From Siphonodentalium dalli (taxonomy: Eukaryota > Mollusca > Scaphopoda > Gadilida > Siphonodentaliidae): a stretch of DNA of 64,000 bases. The notes below the pieces were generated by a model. It had not been told where the DNA came from. It was given only the letters and a program-made list of their open reading frames with translations, and made no database searches. The stretch lies in NCBI GenBank assembly GCA_032622095.1, contig CP136064.1, positions 138,959,954 to 139,023,953 on the forward strand, given 5' to 3'. Shown here piece by piece: positions 31,640 through 41,903 of the stretch. Position 1 is the stretch's first letter. Each line of letters begins with the position of its first letter. The position numbers and the translations under genes are program-made.

Positions 31640-31957
31640 TAAACAAGAGCTGATATACATACTCATGCACACAGACACACCCTCGCACATAAACACCCTT
31701 ACATACACACACGTATACAATACGGCCGTACAACACAAATATAAACCATATTTACCGCGGGTGCACAATCATACTTATACACACATGTGTACAGTCGGGC
31801 TCACAAGCGTCCATATACACGCGCAATACACCCTACATATATACACATATACCATACACACACATATATATACGTATATATATATACATACATATACACA
31901 AATATACATAAATATACACACATACATACGTACACACACACACACATATATATATAC

Positions 31958-32002
<45 letters not shown>

Positions 32003-32040
32003 CATACATATATAGCTATACATACTATATATATGCCTAT
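31640..32040. repeat. CA/TA microsatellite cluster
   Basis: CACACA, TATACACA and pure TA runs (pure TA mostly 31950-32010). Open frames over it (His-Thr-Tyr-Ile rich) are by-products. Confidence 0.9.
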
Positions 32041-32443
32041 ACGCACCGACCCGCAGTTGATAACTACCAAACATTCACAGTGATGGCAGGACATGCCTGG
32101 GAAGCGGAATTCACTGGGAATTGATTGAAAGATAATCGACTTGAGTTAATCAGTTTATAGTAAATGTGGTAAAATGTTCACCAGTAATGTAAGTCAAATC
32201 ACATGCTTTTCAATATAACTCATAACAATTTAGACACGGGATGGGTAGGATCCCGGACCAAAGAATCATTTTGTACCAATACCACTAATTAAATCGAACG
32301 ACGGCGAGTGGATCTTTTAGTTAAGAACGTGGGTGTATCATTATCTGTTGTTCTGATTAAGATATATGTGTCTGATTGACGTCAAGAAAGCAACAGAGAA
32401 ATTAACAATGCAAATATAATTATCGTGCAGTTTACGTCATTGG
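32041..32443 (-). other. probable 3' UTR or flank of LINE-E
   Basis: No coding signal. It lies 3' of LINE-E on the minus strand; I could not identify the exact 3' end or tail. Confidence 0.35.
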
Positions 32444-32851
32444 TTACGAGCCGGACAAAAACACCCATGTATACCACAAACGGCGCGTTGCCCTTAAAAA
32501 TAAACGAGCCATCGTGGAATCCCCATCACGGCAATGTTCCGGCACGTACCCTAGAAATATGCGTACAATGTCATCGAGTGGCATATTGTCAATATAAGTG
32601 AACATTGAACACGAAAACTTGTTCAAAAAATCATACCAAATGGTATTTCTGATATGAATCAGAGCATAACACTCGAACAAAATATGTACAAGCTTATCGG
32701 CGAAACCCCGTCCGCAGGCACCCCACGTGGAGGGTGTTGGGATAGCTTCAGAACAAATTAGCTGAGCCGCTGTATGACAATTATTCTTTTCTGAAGGGAA
32801 CTTCTTACACATTACCCAAAGGTATGACATATCAAGATTGGTATGCACCAA
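32444..32851 (-). pseudogene. LINE-E ORF2 C-terminal fragment
   Basis: The 135-codon frame contains STWGACGRGFADKLVHILFE and VRIFLGYVPEHCRDGDSTM, in the position of the C-terminal domain of LINE ORF2. CGRGFADKLVHILFEC keeps a C...H-x4-C pattern as in LINE zinc-binding tails. Confidence 0.6.
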
Positions 32852-32920
32852 TTTAAATTTCTGAAAAGAATTATCGTTCTCAATCCTATATAACCACTCA
32901 CGCTCCCAGTTCAGTGCCGT

Positions 32921-34461
32921 CTAGTTGACAAGGGTTTTCCATGTACACTTATCAGGAAATAATGAAGATGATATATAATCGTGTACATAAGTAAGTAAGT
33001 CATGTTCTTGTAAGGCCTTGAAAAGATCTTTGAAGTAAAGATTCTTGTTCGAATCGGAAATGGACGAACAGTAGAATTGGAGTAACCTTAGAATAAATAT
33101 TTCTTTGACAGCTTTGGAAGTATTCCAATTGAACAGGGAATAGAAAAATGACATTTGTCTTCGATATATGTAGCATTCAAGCGGATAATCCCACAAGAGG
33201 CCAAGTGCCATGTCAGTTCTGGTTCGCATGTGCAAGCCTTGTATGTGTTTCAAACACAAGCGATGAGACCTTTCGAGGCGGTCGCTATCAGTTTTGGTTA
33301 AAGAATGCAGAAGTTCTGAGCCATATAAGCCACACGGATGTACAACATATTGATAAAATTTGAAGCTGCTGGCTGGTGTAATACCACCGATATGTAAGCC
33401 AGCATTGGATAGCATAAAATACATTCCACGCATTTTGGAGCATATGTTTTCAACAAATTTTGAAACAAAGTTAATCTTTTCTAAAGGAATTCCAAGATTT
33501 GTGACCCTTTCCGTATCTGTTATGCGGTGACTGTCCAGCGACCAGAACCGTTGGGAGCGAGCCGAAACATTCAAGGACTCGTTAAACACAATAATAACTG
33601 TTTTCTGTGGGTTATATCGATATCTCCACGTGCGACAGTAGTTTACACATGTATCAATAAGCGATTGTAAACCACTCTTGGACAGTGACAAAAGAACCAT
33701 GTCGTCCACGTGTGTTGGGCTTGCACAATTAACGCCCTGTAAACATAGGCCACAATTGGAAAGTTTCAGATTGTCCAGCAAATCGTCAATATATATGGTA
33801 TAAAACAAGGGGGACAATGTATTTCCCTGGCGCGTTCCTTGCAACATCGGAAGCAAGCGAGAGGTGTGACCCATGTATTTTAAACAACATTGGATATCAG
33901 ACAGAAGAAGCGAAATAATTCTCCAGAGCTTGCCTTGAAATATTCTCTGATACAGTTTATGTAATAGTCCCTCAACCCAGACGGCATCGAAAGCTTTCCA
34001 TACGATAAGAAGCAAGACAATAATCTGCTCTGCCTCTCAGACGTGTAGGATATGCATTCCGTTACAAGGAAAGATGACATCATGCAGCTGACCCCTCGTT
34101 GGAATCCGTTTTGCAAGGGATGCAAGTTCAGTAAGGAGGGTGTATAAGTTTCGAGTTTTTGTACGATAAGTCTCTCAAATAACTTGTATAAACATGGTAT
34201 AAGGGTAATTGCCCGATAGCTATCGAATAAGTCCTTGGGCTTCGGATGCCCTTCATAAAGTGATAAAACAACACCTTTTTTAGCGAATAAAGGAACACAT
34301 TCTTGACATATAACTTGATTAAACAGGTAAGAAATTGCTTCTGATAATTTATTACCACAAAAAATAATGTGTTCATGATTAATTCCATCAAAACCGGCGG
34401 CTTTGTTTGGCTTTAAGCATTTATAAAGAGAAATTACCTCAGTAGGTGTTGTCGAAAACAT
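32921..34461 (-). pseudogene. LINE-E reverse transcriptase, broken
   Basis: The upstream frame (34461-33880) has NKAAGFDGINHEHIIFCGNK, DSYRAITLIPCLYKLFERLI and LQNGFQRGVSCMMSSFLVTE. The downstream frame (34015-32921) has KAFDAVWVEGLLHKLYQ (motif A), GTRQGNTLSPLF and motif C as THVDDMVLLS. The usual residue before the two Asp is Ala; Val there is unusual and could come from a GCG to GTG change. A frameshift joins the two frames near 33900-34015. The RT fold is recognisable throughout. Confidence 0.8.
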
Positions 34462-34558
34462 TACCAGACTATCGACGTGACTGGATGTATTTTTAGAACG
34501 TTCCTGGTCGACAAAACTATTGACAGCCTCAAAGTGCTTCTGATCAAATGGGGATCAA

Positions 34559-34927
34559 CTAAACGTGTTGAAAACATTTGCTCACAGTAAGAGGCCCAAC
34601 CCTCAATGATTTCAGATTTATCTCTAAGAATCTGGCCATTGTGTGTGAAAAAGAAGATGCAAGAGTTCCACTGTCTCTTCTTTTGGCATTAAAAAGTTTA
34701 AAGACCGTTGTTTGGTCACTTTCAGCACACTTGTCGATTTCTTCGTTAAAGCTATCCAGATACTGCATCGAAGCTCTGCGATAAGCGCGTCTAAAAGAAC
34801 ACTTGGCTGCTTTGTAAACATCATATACAAGTCCATTTCGGGGCCTACCTGCAGCGATCCAGTCTGATCTCTTCATGTGCATTTGATTATGTAAGTAGCT
34901 TAGTTCTTTGATCCATAAAGGTTTCAA
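34559..34927 (-). pseudogene. LINE-E endonuclease-RT linker fragment
   Basis: PLWIKELSYLHNQMHMKRSD and KAAKCSFRRAYRRASMQYLD resemble the basic linker between EN and RT of LINEs. It is bounded by stops. Confidence 0.65.
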
Positions 34928-35017
34928 GAATGACTTGTATTTATTTTTCGGTACGTTTTTCTCAGCGCTATTCCTAATAGCAGAGCATATAGAGTCATAA
35001 TAATTGTTGAGATTATT

Positions 35018-36181
35018 TCAATTAATTACTGATTGCGCAGGCAACTGTGAATTGAGATCACGCTGGTAAGCGACAATTAGGCTGTCATTGGATTTAAATC
35101 TTGACCAATTAAAATTCTGCACTTGAAAGCTATGCACAGTAGACTTATTGGGGATGGATTTCAAGTCAAGAGTCATATGAACTGTGAGCGGTCTGTGGTT
35201 TGAAACATTCCGGCTGTCGTCATCTAAAACATTGCGACTCAAAATAATATCGTCGTCAGAACAGCTGATCAGTATATGATCTATAACCGAGCCGGTGTAC
35301 CCCATAGCTGGGACGTATGTGCCATCCATATTATAACAACCGTCATTCACGGACTTAAGCTTAAGAAGCTCCATCAGCTTCTTTAGCTCACTTCCACGAT
35401 CATCTAGCAGCCGAATACAAGCGTTAAAGTCACCTATGAAGAACACTTTACCATGAGGTGAGAATGTGAACCAAAGATCGTGTAGTTTCTTCAGATATTC
35501 AAGGAAAAGTTCAAGTGTGTAATTCGATGACGGTAGATATACTTGTATGATGTATATATAGTACTCCCCCATGTTAATTTGTATACCGATTAACCGGTCA
35601 TCATCAATCGGTAACTGCGATACTCTTCCTCCGAACCTCTCTCTATTCCAACGGAGTGCAACGCCGCCAGTCTTGTGTCCCCTCTGCATATGAAGGTGTT
35701 GGGAGGAGTCGCTAATGGCACAAAAGTCGTATCGACTGTTAATAGACTGAAAACACAATAAGTCTTTTTTTGCTAACCAATGCTCTGAAATTCCGCAAAT
35801 GTCGATGTTTTCTTCGTCTAACAGTTTACTCAAATAGTAGGCAGAGGATAGAATGCCAGTCGCATTCCACGTGGCTAGGCTAAACATGACGACTGGTGAG
35901 ATTAAATCTTGGGAAAGTGTCCTTGTAACACCAGTACACGAGGTTACATGCACATGTTGACACGGGTGAGTGTATAGAACATAACTCAGTAAAAATACAA
36001 GAGATACTATCTGAAATGAAGAACAAAGTTTGAGGTGCATCGTCAGGAGATATTTGTGAATAAAACTTTTCTGAAGGAAATACATGTAATTCAACACAAC
36101 ACTAGTAATCACTATTCTGATTCGATCTGACGTTTCGGTTCTTGTAAACGTTGTGTGGTACCCAAGGTGTGGCAGAAACAT
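35018..36181 (-). CDS. LINE-E ORF2 N-terminus, APE-type endonuclease
   Basis: The 387-codon frame starts at 36181, or at an internal Met at 35887 (MFSLATWNATGILSSAYYLS). EN blocks: ENIDICGISEHWL (active-site Glu), HKTGGVALRWNR, YYIYIIQVYLPSS, GKVFFIGDFNAC, GSVIDHILISCSD and VSNHRPLTV. The last block is usually SDHRP; here Asp is replaced by Asn, which may reduce activity or be a family trait. A hydrophobic stretch (LCSSFQIVSLVFLLSYVLYT) precedes EN. It overlaps ORF1 by about 80 bases in another frame. The enzyme nicks target DNA to prime reverse transcription. Confidence 0.85.
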   Translation of the reverse strand: MFLPHLGYHTTFTRTETSDRIRIVITSVVLNYMYFLQKSFIHKYLLTMHLKLCSSFQIVSLVFLLSYVLYTHPCQHVHVTSCTGVTRTLSQDLISPVVMFSLATWNATGILSSAYYLSKLLDEENIDICGISEHWLAKKDLLCFQSINSRYDFCAISDSSQHLHMQRGHKTGGVALRWNRERFGGRVSQLPIDDDRLIGIQINMGEYYIYIIQVYLPSSNYTLELFLEYLKKLHDLWFTFSPHGKVFFIGDFNACIRLLDDRGSELKKLMELLKLKSVNDGCYNMDGTYVPAMGYTGSVIDHILISCSDDDIILSRNVLDDDSRNVSNHRPLTVHMTLDLKSIPNKSTVHSFQVQNFNWSRFKSNDSLIVAYQRDLNSQLPAQSVIN

Positions 36182-36671
36182 CAGACGGCCAGAACAAATT
36201 GGCTAGAACGTCATCTAGACTCTCGCAGTCAATGTTGATCCTGGTTGATACATAGCCGTTCGGTTGACGGGGTTTAAAAATGCGAATAACCGTGAATTCA
36301 ATGCCATTGTCTTCCAGGTAACGTCTAACGGTTCCCACAGTAACTCTGTCCTCTAGATTAGAGAGAAACACACGACTGGTTTTTAGAGGTTGTTGGTTTC
36401 GTTGTTTGAAGAACGTTGCACTTCTGTCTGAACGACGATTGGGTTCATCGCCAAATTGTTGGTCATGCGGAATGTCGCGACGGCTGTCACGGGAATCTAC
36501 GTTGCGATGCTCGGAATGAGGTGAATGACTCCTTGTTGTTCTTGGTACTTTGTCTGGCGTACTCTTTGTCGAGGAAACATCTTTATTAGGGCAATCAGAG
36601 TACCCAGCAATGTCAACAATCGTTAAGTTGGATAATCCGAGATCGGCGGATCGTTGAACTTGAGTTGTCAT
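36102..36671 (-). CDS. LINE-E ORF1, RRM-like C-terminal half
   Basis: The 189-codon frame starts at ATG 36671. Residues 1-95 are polar and basic (SHSPHSEHRNVDSRDSRRDI), suggesting a disordered RNA-binding region. Residues 98-172 (TSRVFLSNLEDRVTVGTVRR, then IEFTVIRIF, NGYVSTRINI and FWPSDVSATPW) resemble the RRM-like fold of LINE ORF1 proteins, with the FWP...PW ending common in invertebrate elements. The likely role is binding LINE RNA as a chaperone. The frame is intact although ORF2 is not. The assignment of RRM is by pattern and position. Confidence 0.7.
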   Translation of the reverse strand: MTTQVQRSADLGLSNLTIVDIAGYSDCPNKDVSSTKSTPDKVPRTTRSHSPHSEHRNVDSRDSRRDIPHDQQFGDEPNRRSDRSATFFKQRNQQPLKTSRVFLSNLEDRVTVGTVRRYLEDNGIEFTVIRIFKPRQPNGYVSTRINIDCESLDDVLANLFWPSDVSATPWVPHNVYKNRNVRSNQNSDY

Positions 36672-37222
36672 GTTTCGTTGAAATCGACATGATATGGCAT
36701 TTTATGAAATCGACAAGCTTCTTCTTATAGTACACATCTCAATCGGATTGCGCACACAGCGTCAATATTATAATGCCGGGTTAATTTCAGTAAAATTCTC
36801 CCCTCAAGACAACAACCAACAGTCTTGACTTTTGAAAACTTTCAGTTTGATGTTGATAGTTTATATTCTGTAATAATTTGTTCAAAATGAACGGCTTTTA
36901 AAAGTGTTTTTATTTAGGTTAAAAGTCTGAGTAGGTGAGCTCGTAGTCTGTTTGCATTGTGAATCTTTGATTTCTCACATGCCTTGATGTATGATATGAA
37001 TGACCTAATTTATACACGAAATTGCTTTAGGACCCACTCTGTTGATGAACCCTTGTGCATGTCTGGAGTGTAATATATCATCACACCACGATATACGGCC
37101 TAATTTAATCTTATTTGATGGCAATACGCATCTATGATGTTATTTTATAGGAGTAAAAAGACACAGATATATCCTAGCTTATGCGTGTGTTTTAGCTATG
37201 GTTTGTTAATTACGCTAGCATA
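36672..37222 (-). promoter_or_regulatory. LINE-E 5' UTR (copy 1)
   Basis: Immediately upstream of ORF1. It is repeated in the same orientation at 40670-41243 with high similarity (shared blocks GAAATCGACATGATATGGCA with one small gap, CAACAACCAACAGTCTTGAC, TTGTGCATGTCTGGAGT, CACACCACGATA). LINE 5' UTRs usually carry an internal promoter; no specific box is claimed. Confidence 0.6.
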
Positions 37223-37661
37223 TACGGTGTACGTCAGTGTACGACACTGCTGTTTTGAATTTTTGCGAGCGCTTATGTCGCACAGTAGATCTGTGGGCCT
37301 AAAGTATTCATGTCGTAATCTGAAATAAACGTGTGCGTCTTTCAATGGCCGGCGTTCCAAAATGAGGGGAGTTACTATTGGAATTATGCACAGTGAAGTT
37401 CATTCGTAATTGCGCTTTACCTTTTATTGAGAACATAATTATAACCTATTATGGATTGTCAAATATTTGCATTGGAGTGGCCTAAAATATAAATGTCGCG
37501 TGCAATGGGAAAAATCTCAATCACTCTGGCTGGGCTGGGGACAATACTGGAATCGAAATCGAAATTCATGATGCAAGCAAACGCGTTATTATATCGCGTT
37601 TAAATTATCCTAATATTACATAGTACATACGTGAGATATCCTTCTATTTTCATGAATCGTC
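37223..37661. other. no gene recognised
   Basis: Spacer between the LINE-E 5' UTR and the LINE-F insertion. Confidence 0.4.
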
Positions 37662-37676
37662 AAGAAACACATACTT
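37662..37676 (+). repeat. target-site duplication of LINE-F, left copy
   Basis: AAGAAACACATACTT, identical to 40631-40645. Confidence 0.85.
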
Positions 37677-40329
37677 GGAGAAACGTCATTACACCGAAAA
37701 ATTAATTCCAAAAATTGTTAAATCAGATGGATCAGAAACTACTGACTTTTCAGAAATTCTTTTAGAACAAGAATTTTTTTATAAAGATCTCTACAAATCA
37801 AAATTGGGTAAAAACAATGAAAATGAGGCATTTAATTTTTGGGATGTAAATAACCCCTTTCTTAATTTCTTGGATGAGGAAGAATCAGAATCTCTTGAAG
37901 GACCACTATCTAATCTAGAATGTGCATCAGCACTGAAAGGCATGAAAAATGACCGCTCCCCTGGGAGTGATGGTTATACTGCTAGCTTCTACAAGTATTT
38001 TTGGAAAGACCTTGGTCAGTTCCTGATCAATTCTATTAATTATGGATATAACAAAGAACAGCTGTCGGTTATACAGAGGTGTGGAATAATCACTTGTATT
38101 CCTAAGTCCAATAAAAATAAACAATTTCTAAAAAATTGGAGACCAATCTCTCTTCTCAATGTGGACCTCAAAATAGCATCTTCAGTAATAGCTAATAGAA
38201 TAAAAAAACATTTGCCAAAACTGATATCTAACTCCCAATTAGGTTTTATGTCCGGTCGTTATATCGGTGAATCTACTCGATTAGTTTTTGATTTGATAGA
38301 CAAATGTGAGAAAAACAACATTTCCGCTATATTGGCAATATTAGACTTTGAAAAGGCTTTTGATTCGCTGGAATGGGTATTTATCCAAAAATGCCTTGAC
38401 TTTTTAAAATTTGGCCCATCAATAAAAAGTTGGGTAAAAACATTTTACTCTAATATTTTCAGCTATGTTACAAATAATGGTAACTTAACAAATAAAATAG
38501 ACATCTTTCGAGGGGTACGACAGGGCGCCCCCCTGTCACCGTACATCTTTATTCTTTGTGTTGAAATCCTTAGTGCCAGCCTTAAATTCAATCCCAATAT
38601 AAAGGGCATAGAAATAAACAATTCCGAATATATTTTGACTCAGTACGCTGATGACCTAACTCTCTTCCTAAAGGATGATCAATATACTCTTAACGCTGCA
38701 CTCAATTTATTTGATGCCTTTGCTAACATTTCAGGTTTAAATGTTAATTTTGACAAAACACAAGCATTATGGATTGGACCAAAAAGGGGTTGTGGTGACG
38801 AAATCCCAACGGATAGAAACATATTGTGGAACCATAGTCAGTCAGTTACTATCCTGGGAATTGAATTTGATCTATTTAATGATAGTTATATAGAAAATAA
38901 TTATAGGACAAAATTGAAGAAGATGGAAAATCTGCTAAATGATTGGTCATTTAGAAACCTCAGTCTGTATGGCAAGACAACAGTCGTTAAGACTCTGGCA
39001 TTACCAATCCTAACCCAGTGTCTCACTGTATTACCTTCTCCATCTCGAGAATTAACAGATAAAATACAATCAATGTTATTCAAATTTCTTTGGTCTGGAA
39101 AACCAGACAAAATAAAAAGGAGCGTAATGATTAATACTTTAGAAGACGGAGGTTTGAAATTCCCTCATTTAAACTCATTTTGTAAATCATTGAAAATGAC
39201 TTGGATTAAAAAGCTTCTAGATGTCCACACAGAAGCAAATTGGAAAACTCTGTTAATTGATGATTTAGAACCCTTTGGGGGTTACAAAGTATGGCATCTA
39301 CACAAAGAAGGTATTAATATAGTTTGTAAAAAACTCAATCCCTTTTGGACAGATGTCTTTAATGATTGGGCAAGCTTAGATGAGAAAGTCACCACAACCC
39401 CTGAAGAAATCTTATCAGAACCAATATTCTACAACCCAAAAATTATAATAAATGGTAAAATGTTCATCAACAAAAGCTTGATTAGAAAAGATGTTTATTT
39501 TGTGAATGATCTTGTTGATGCCACCTCCACCTTTCTGGATTATAACACATTTTGTCAAAACTATGACATCAAAATTCCTTTCACCACCTACCAGGGTCTT
39601 TTAGCAGCTTTACCTAAAACATGGAAAATATGTATAAAGGAAAATCAATTAAGACTCTGCACCGTGACATCAAAAAATGTTGAGAAATTGAAAATTTGCG
39701 AGAAAGCATGCAGAACCTTTTACCCCAGTTTTTTGAGTCATGTCATCACAGTTCCTGAAATGTCCCAAAAAAAATGGCAGGAAAGACTTGGGCAAACTTT
39801 CATGCCCACTGAATGGAAATCAATTTATAAAATGGCAAGTAGGATTACAAATGACACTAGTCTATTGTCTTTTCAATTCAAAATAAATCATGATATTTTA
39901 TATACTAACTCCAAACTTATGAAATGTAAAATATCGGAAACAGAAATGTGCTCTTTTTGTCACACAGGAAAAGAAACATGCCTACATCTATTTTATGAAT
40001 GTCATGTAACAAAATCTGTATTACTAGAATTTCAGCAGACTATTAAAGATAAATGTAACCTGCAATTTGAAGTGTCACAAAATAACATTATATTTGGTGT
40101 ACCTGATGGAAATCCAAATGAAGGAATAATAGAAATTGCCATACTTCTATTTAAGAGATATATCTACTCTTGTAAGATAAAAGCTACTAACCCTAATTCA
40201 CATGGTTTTATAGAATGGTTAAAAACTTATAAGACAATTGAAATTGTGCCATTAAAGGGCTATTCTACAAAAAAAGATATCTTTTTTCAAGAGAGATGGA
40301 ATATAATTAATGAATTATTTTTAACATAA
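37675..40329 (+). CDS. LINE-F ORF2: reverse transcriptase (5' truncated)
   Basis: The 884-codon frame is uninterrupted; its first codon is set by the insertion junction, so there is no true start. RT blocks in order: MKNDRSPGSDGYTASFYKYF (about 99), LKNWRPISLLNVDLKIASSV (about 157), GRYIGESTRLVFDLI, motif A AILDFEKAFDSLEW (about 224), FRGVRQGAPLSPYIFI, motif C TQYADDLTLFL (YADD 324-327) and GLNVNFDKTQALWIG. The C-terminus holds CSFCHTGKETCLHLFYEC (about 759-776), the C-x2-C-x7-H-x4-C knuckle of L1/Tx1 elements. The endonuclease is lost. The block style points to the Tx1 branch of the L1 group. It might still be translated but cannot nick DNA itself. Confidence 0.92.
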   Translation: MEKRHYTEKLIPKIVKSDGSETTDFSEILLEQEFFYKDLYKSKLGKNNENEAFNFWDVNNPFLNFLDEEESESLEGPLSNLECASALKGMKNDRSPGSDGYTASFYKYFWKDLGQFLINSINYGYNKEQLSVIQRCGIITCIPKSNKNKQFLKNWRPISLLNVDLKIASSVIANRIKKHLPKLISNSQLGFMSGRYIGESTRLVFDLIDKCEKNNISAILAILDFEKAFDSLEWVFIQKCLDFLKFGPSIKSWVKTFYSNIFSYVTNNGNLTNKIDIFRGVRQGAPLSPYIFILCVEILSASLKFNPNIKGIEINNSEYILTQYADDLTLFLKDDQYTLNAALNLFDAFANISGLNVNFDKTQALWIGPKRGCGDEIPTDRNILWNHSQSVTILGIEFDLFNDSYIENNYRTKLKKMENLLNDWSFRNLSLYGKTTVVKTLALPILTQCLTVLPSPSRELTDKIQSMLFKFLWSGKPDKIKRSVMINTLEDGGLKFPHLNSFCKSLKMTWIKKLLDVHTEANWKTLLIDDLEPFGGYKVWHLHKEGINIVCKKLNPFWTDVFNDWASLDEKVTTTPEEILSEPIFYNPKIIINGKMFINKSLIRKDVYFVNDLVDATSTFLDYNTFCQNYDIKIPFTTYQGLLAALPKTWKICIKENQLRLCTVTSKNVEKLKICEKACRTFYPSFLSHVITVPEMSQKKWQERLGQTFMPTEWKSIYKMASRITNDTSLLSFQFKINHDILYTNSKLMKCKISETEMCSFCHTGKETCLHLFYECHVTKSVLLEFQQTIKDKCNLQFEVSQNNIIFGVPDGNPNEGIIEIAILLFKRYIYSCKIKATNPNSHGFIEWLKTYKTIEIVPLKGYSTKKDIFFQERWNIINELFLT

Positions 40330-40630
40330 ACATAAGAGACGAAAAACCCACAAAAGTATCAACGGTGCAGAGTCTAAATTGATCAATATCTTATACCATT
40401 TAATATATACTCAATCATATAAAATTAATTGAACATGTTTATTTCAGCCTAGGACAAAACACTTTATATTTTATCCCACTCATATCAATATCTTTAAAAT
40501 ATTTTAATTCTTTTTGTTTTTTTTGGTTTTTTTTAACCAAGTGCATGTATTGTGTCCTTGATTCCTCATATGTCTGTCTGTATTTATTTGTTTAGACCCG
40601 AATAAAAAATATAAAAAAAAGAAAAAAAAA
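37677..40630 (+). mobile_element. LINE-F: young, 5'-truncated Tx1/L1-like LINE
   Basis: The insertion is bounded by perfect 15-bp duplications, starts inside ORF2 (5' truncation) and ends with a 3' UTR, an AATAAAAAATATAAAA region and an A-rich tail (40605-40630). A poly-A tail, long duplications and 5' truncation are the L1-type signature of target-primed insertion. The open 884-codon frame and the unblemished duplications mark it as one of the most recent events in the window. It inserted upstream of LINE-E. Confidence 0.9.
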
Positions 40631-40645
40631 AAGAAACACATACTT
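40631..40645 (+). repeat. target-site duplication of LINE-F, right copy
   Basis: AAGAAACACATACTT directly after the A-rich tail; the first bases merge with the tail. Confidence 0.85.
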
Positions 40646-40669
40646 ATGAACAAAGCAGAAGATACATTC

Positions 40670-41243
40670 AGGTTATCACAAATTCGGTCGTTGTTCGTCA
40701 TGTTTCGTTGAAATCGACATGATGGCATTTTATGAAATCGACAAGCTTCTTCGTATTGTACACATCTCTATCGGATTGGCACACAGCGTCAATATTATAA
40801 TGCCGCGTTAAATTCAGTAAAATACTCCCATCTAGACAACAACCAACAGTCTTGACTTTTGAAAACTTTCAGTTTGATGTTGGTAGTTTATATTCTATAA
40901 TAATTTGTTCAAAATGAACGGCTTTTGAAAGTTTTGAATTTAGATTTTAAGACTGAGTCGGTGTGCTCGTAGTCTGTTTGCATTGCGATGCACATGCCTT
41001 GATGTATGATATGAATGTCCTAATTTATACCCGAAATTGCGATAGGACCCACTCTGTTGATGACCCCTTGTGCATGTCTGGAGTTTAATATGTCATCACA
41101 CCACGATACAAGGCCTAAGCTAATCTTATTTGACGGGAATACGCATCTATATGAAGTTATTTTATAGTATTAAAAAGACACTTATATATCCCAGCTTATG
41201 CGTGTTTTAGCTGTGGTTAGTTAATTACGCTAGCGTATATGGT
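40670..41243 (-). repeat. second copy of LINE-E 5' UTR
   Basis: Aligns with 36660-37222 in the same orientation, including a few bases of the ORF1 start region (GTTCGTCATGTTTCGTTGAA), with many small differences. Without LINE-F the two copies would be about 0.5 kb apart. It is either the leftover of a second LINE-E or a duplicated promoter unit. Confidence 0.75.
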
Positions 41244-41299
41244 CATATTAATGATACTGTATCCTCTGTTGAGACACATAAACACCCTTGCCAAAATGT

Positions 41300-41396
41300 C
41301 CTAGGATATCCAAGGAATTCAACGGATATCCTAGGAATAAAACCTTGGAATAGTTACGAAAATTCCTTGGTATTCCTAGGATATCCTAGGATCGGA
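41300..41396. repeat. nested palindromes with CCTAGGATATCC motif
   Basis: CCTAGGATATCC (41300-41311) pairs with GGATATCCTAGG (41324-41335). The segment TCCTAGGAATAAAACCTTGG (from 41329) pairs imperfectly with ATTCCTTGGTATTCCTAGGA (41362-41381), and another CCTAGGATATCCTAGGAT follows. The same short words recur in both orientations within 100 bases. Confidence 0.7.
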
Positions 41397-41515
41397 GACC
41401 TTGGACAACCTCTACTCCCTACAACAAATATAAATTCATTCACAAAATTGTACAAAGTAATATATAAAGGATCTCTCATGATTTTCTATTTTATACGGAA
41501 TTTATTAACCGAGTT

Positions 41516-41557
41516 CACTAAATTTGATTTGAACCGAGGTTCAAATAAAATTTAGTG
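41516..41557. repeat. 20-bp-arm hairpin
   Basis: CACTAAATTTGATTTGAACC (41516-41535) pairs with GGTTCAAATAAAATTTAGTG (41538-41557), 18 or so of 20, with a 2-base centre. Confidence 0.75.
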
Positions 41558-41903
41558 GACGAGTTTGATAAATTAGGTATAAAATACAACGAGTTTGAGA
41601 TACCTTTTATCACATGATCAAATAAATGCGGCAATGCGAAGTATTTATCGAAAACAACAATCATAAACTTCAGCGATCGCAAGTCATTTAAATAATGGCG
41701 AGACGTCATCGCACGCGCTAATATTGCACGTATGTCTTAGGCTCTATTTACACTGATGTAGATCTTTATACAGATATGTATGAAGTCACGTGTCGCGCAT
41801 TACTGTGATCACAACATGATTACAAATAGTGAACGCGCGCTGATCAGTACTCTGGTAATTGACAATGCACTACGAGTCGTGTCAGATTAGGCCAGACATA
41901 AAA
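41558..41903. other. possible 5' flank of the Harbinger-like exon
   Basis: No motif-bearing frame. It would contain any promoter of the exon at 41904; none is identified. Confidence 0.35.

Larger units (their letters stand above)
32444..37222 (-). mobile_element. LINE-E: two-ORF LINE, near full length, decayed
   Basis: Minus-strand element with 5' UTR (37222-36672), ORF1 (36671-36102), overlapping ORF2 start (36181) with an APE endonuclease, a linker and RT down to about 32920, and a C-terminal piece to 32444. ORF2 is broken near 35018, 34927, 34559-34461, 33900 and 32921. It is a different lineage from LINE-A/-1 and from LINE-D, judged by its RT blocks (QGTRQGNTLSPLFYTIYIDD; NYCRTWRYRYNPQKTVIIVF). 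Confidence 0.85.

Noticed and set aside
31665-32083. Frames rich in His, Thr, Tyr and Ile over 31.7-32.1 kb
   Set aside because: Translation of CA/TA microsatellites on both strands.
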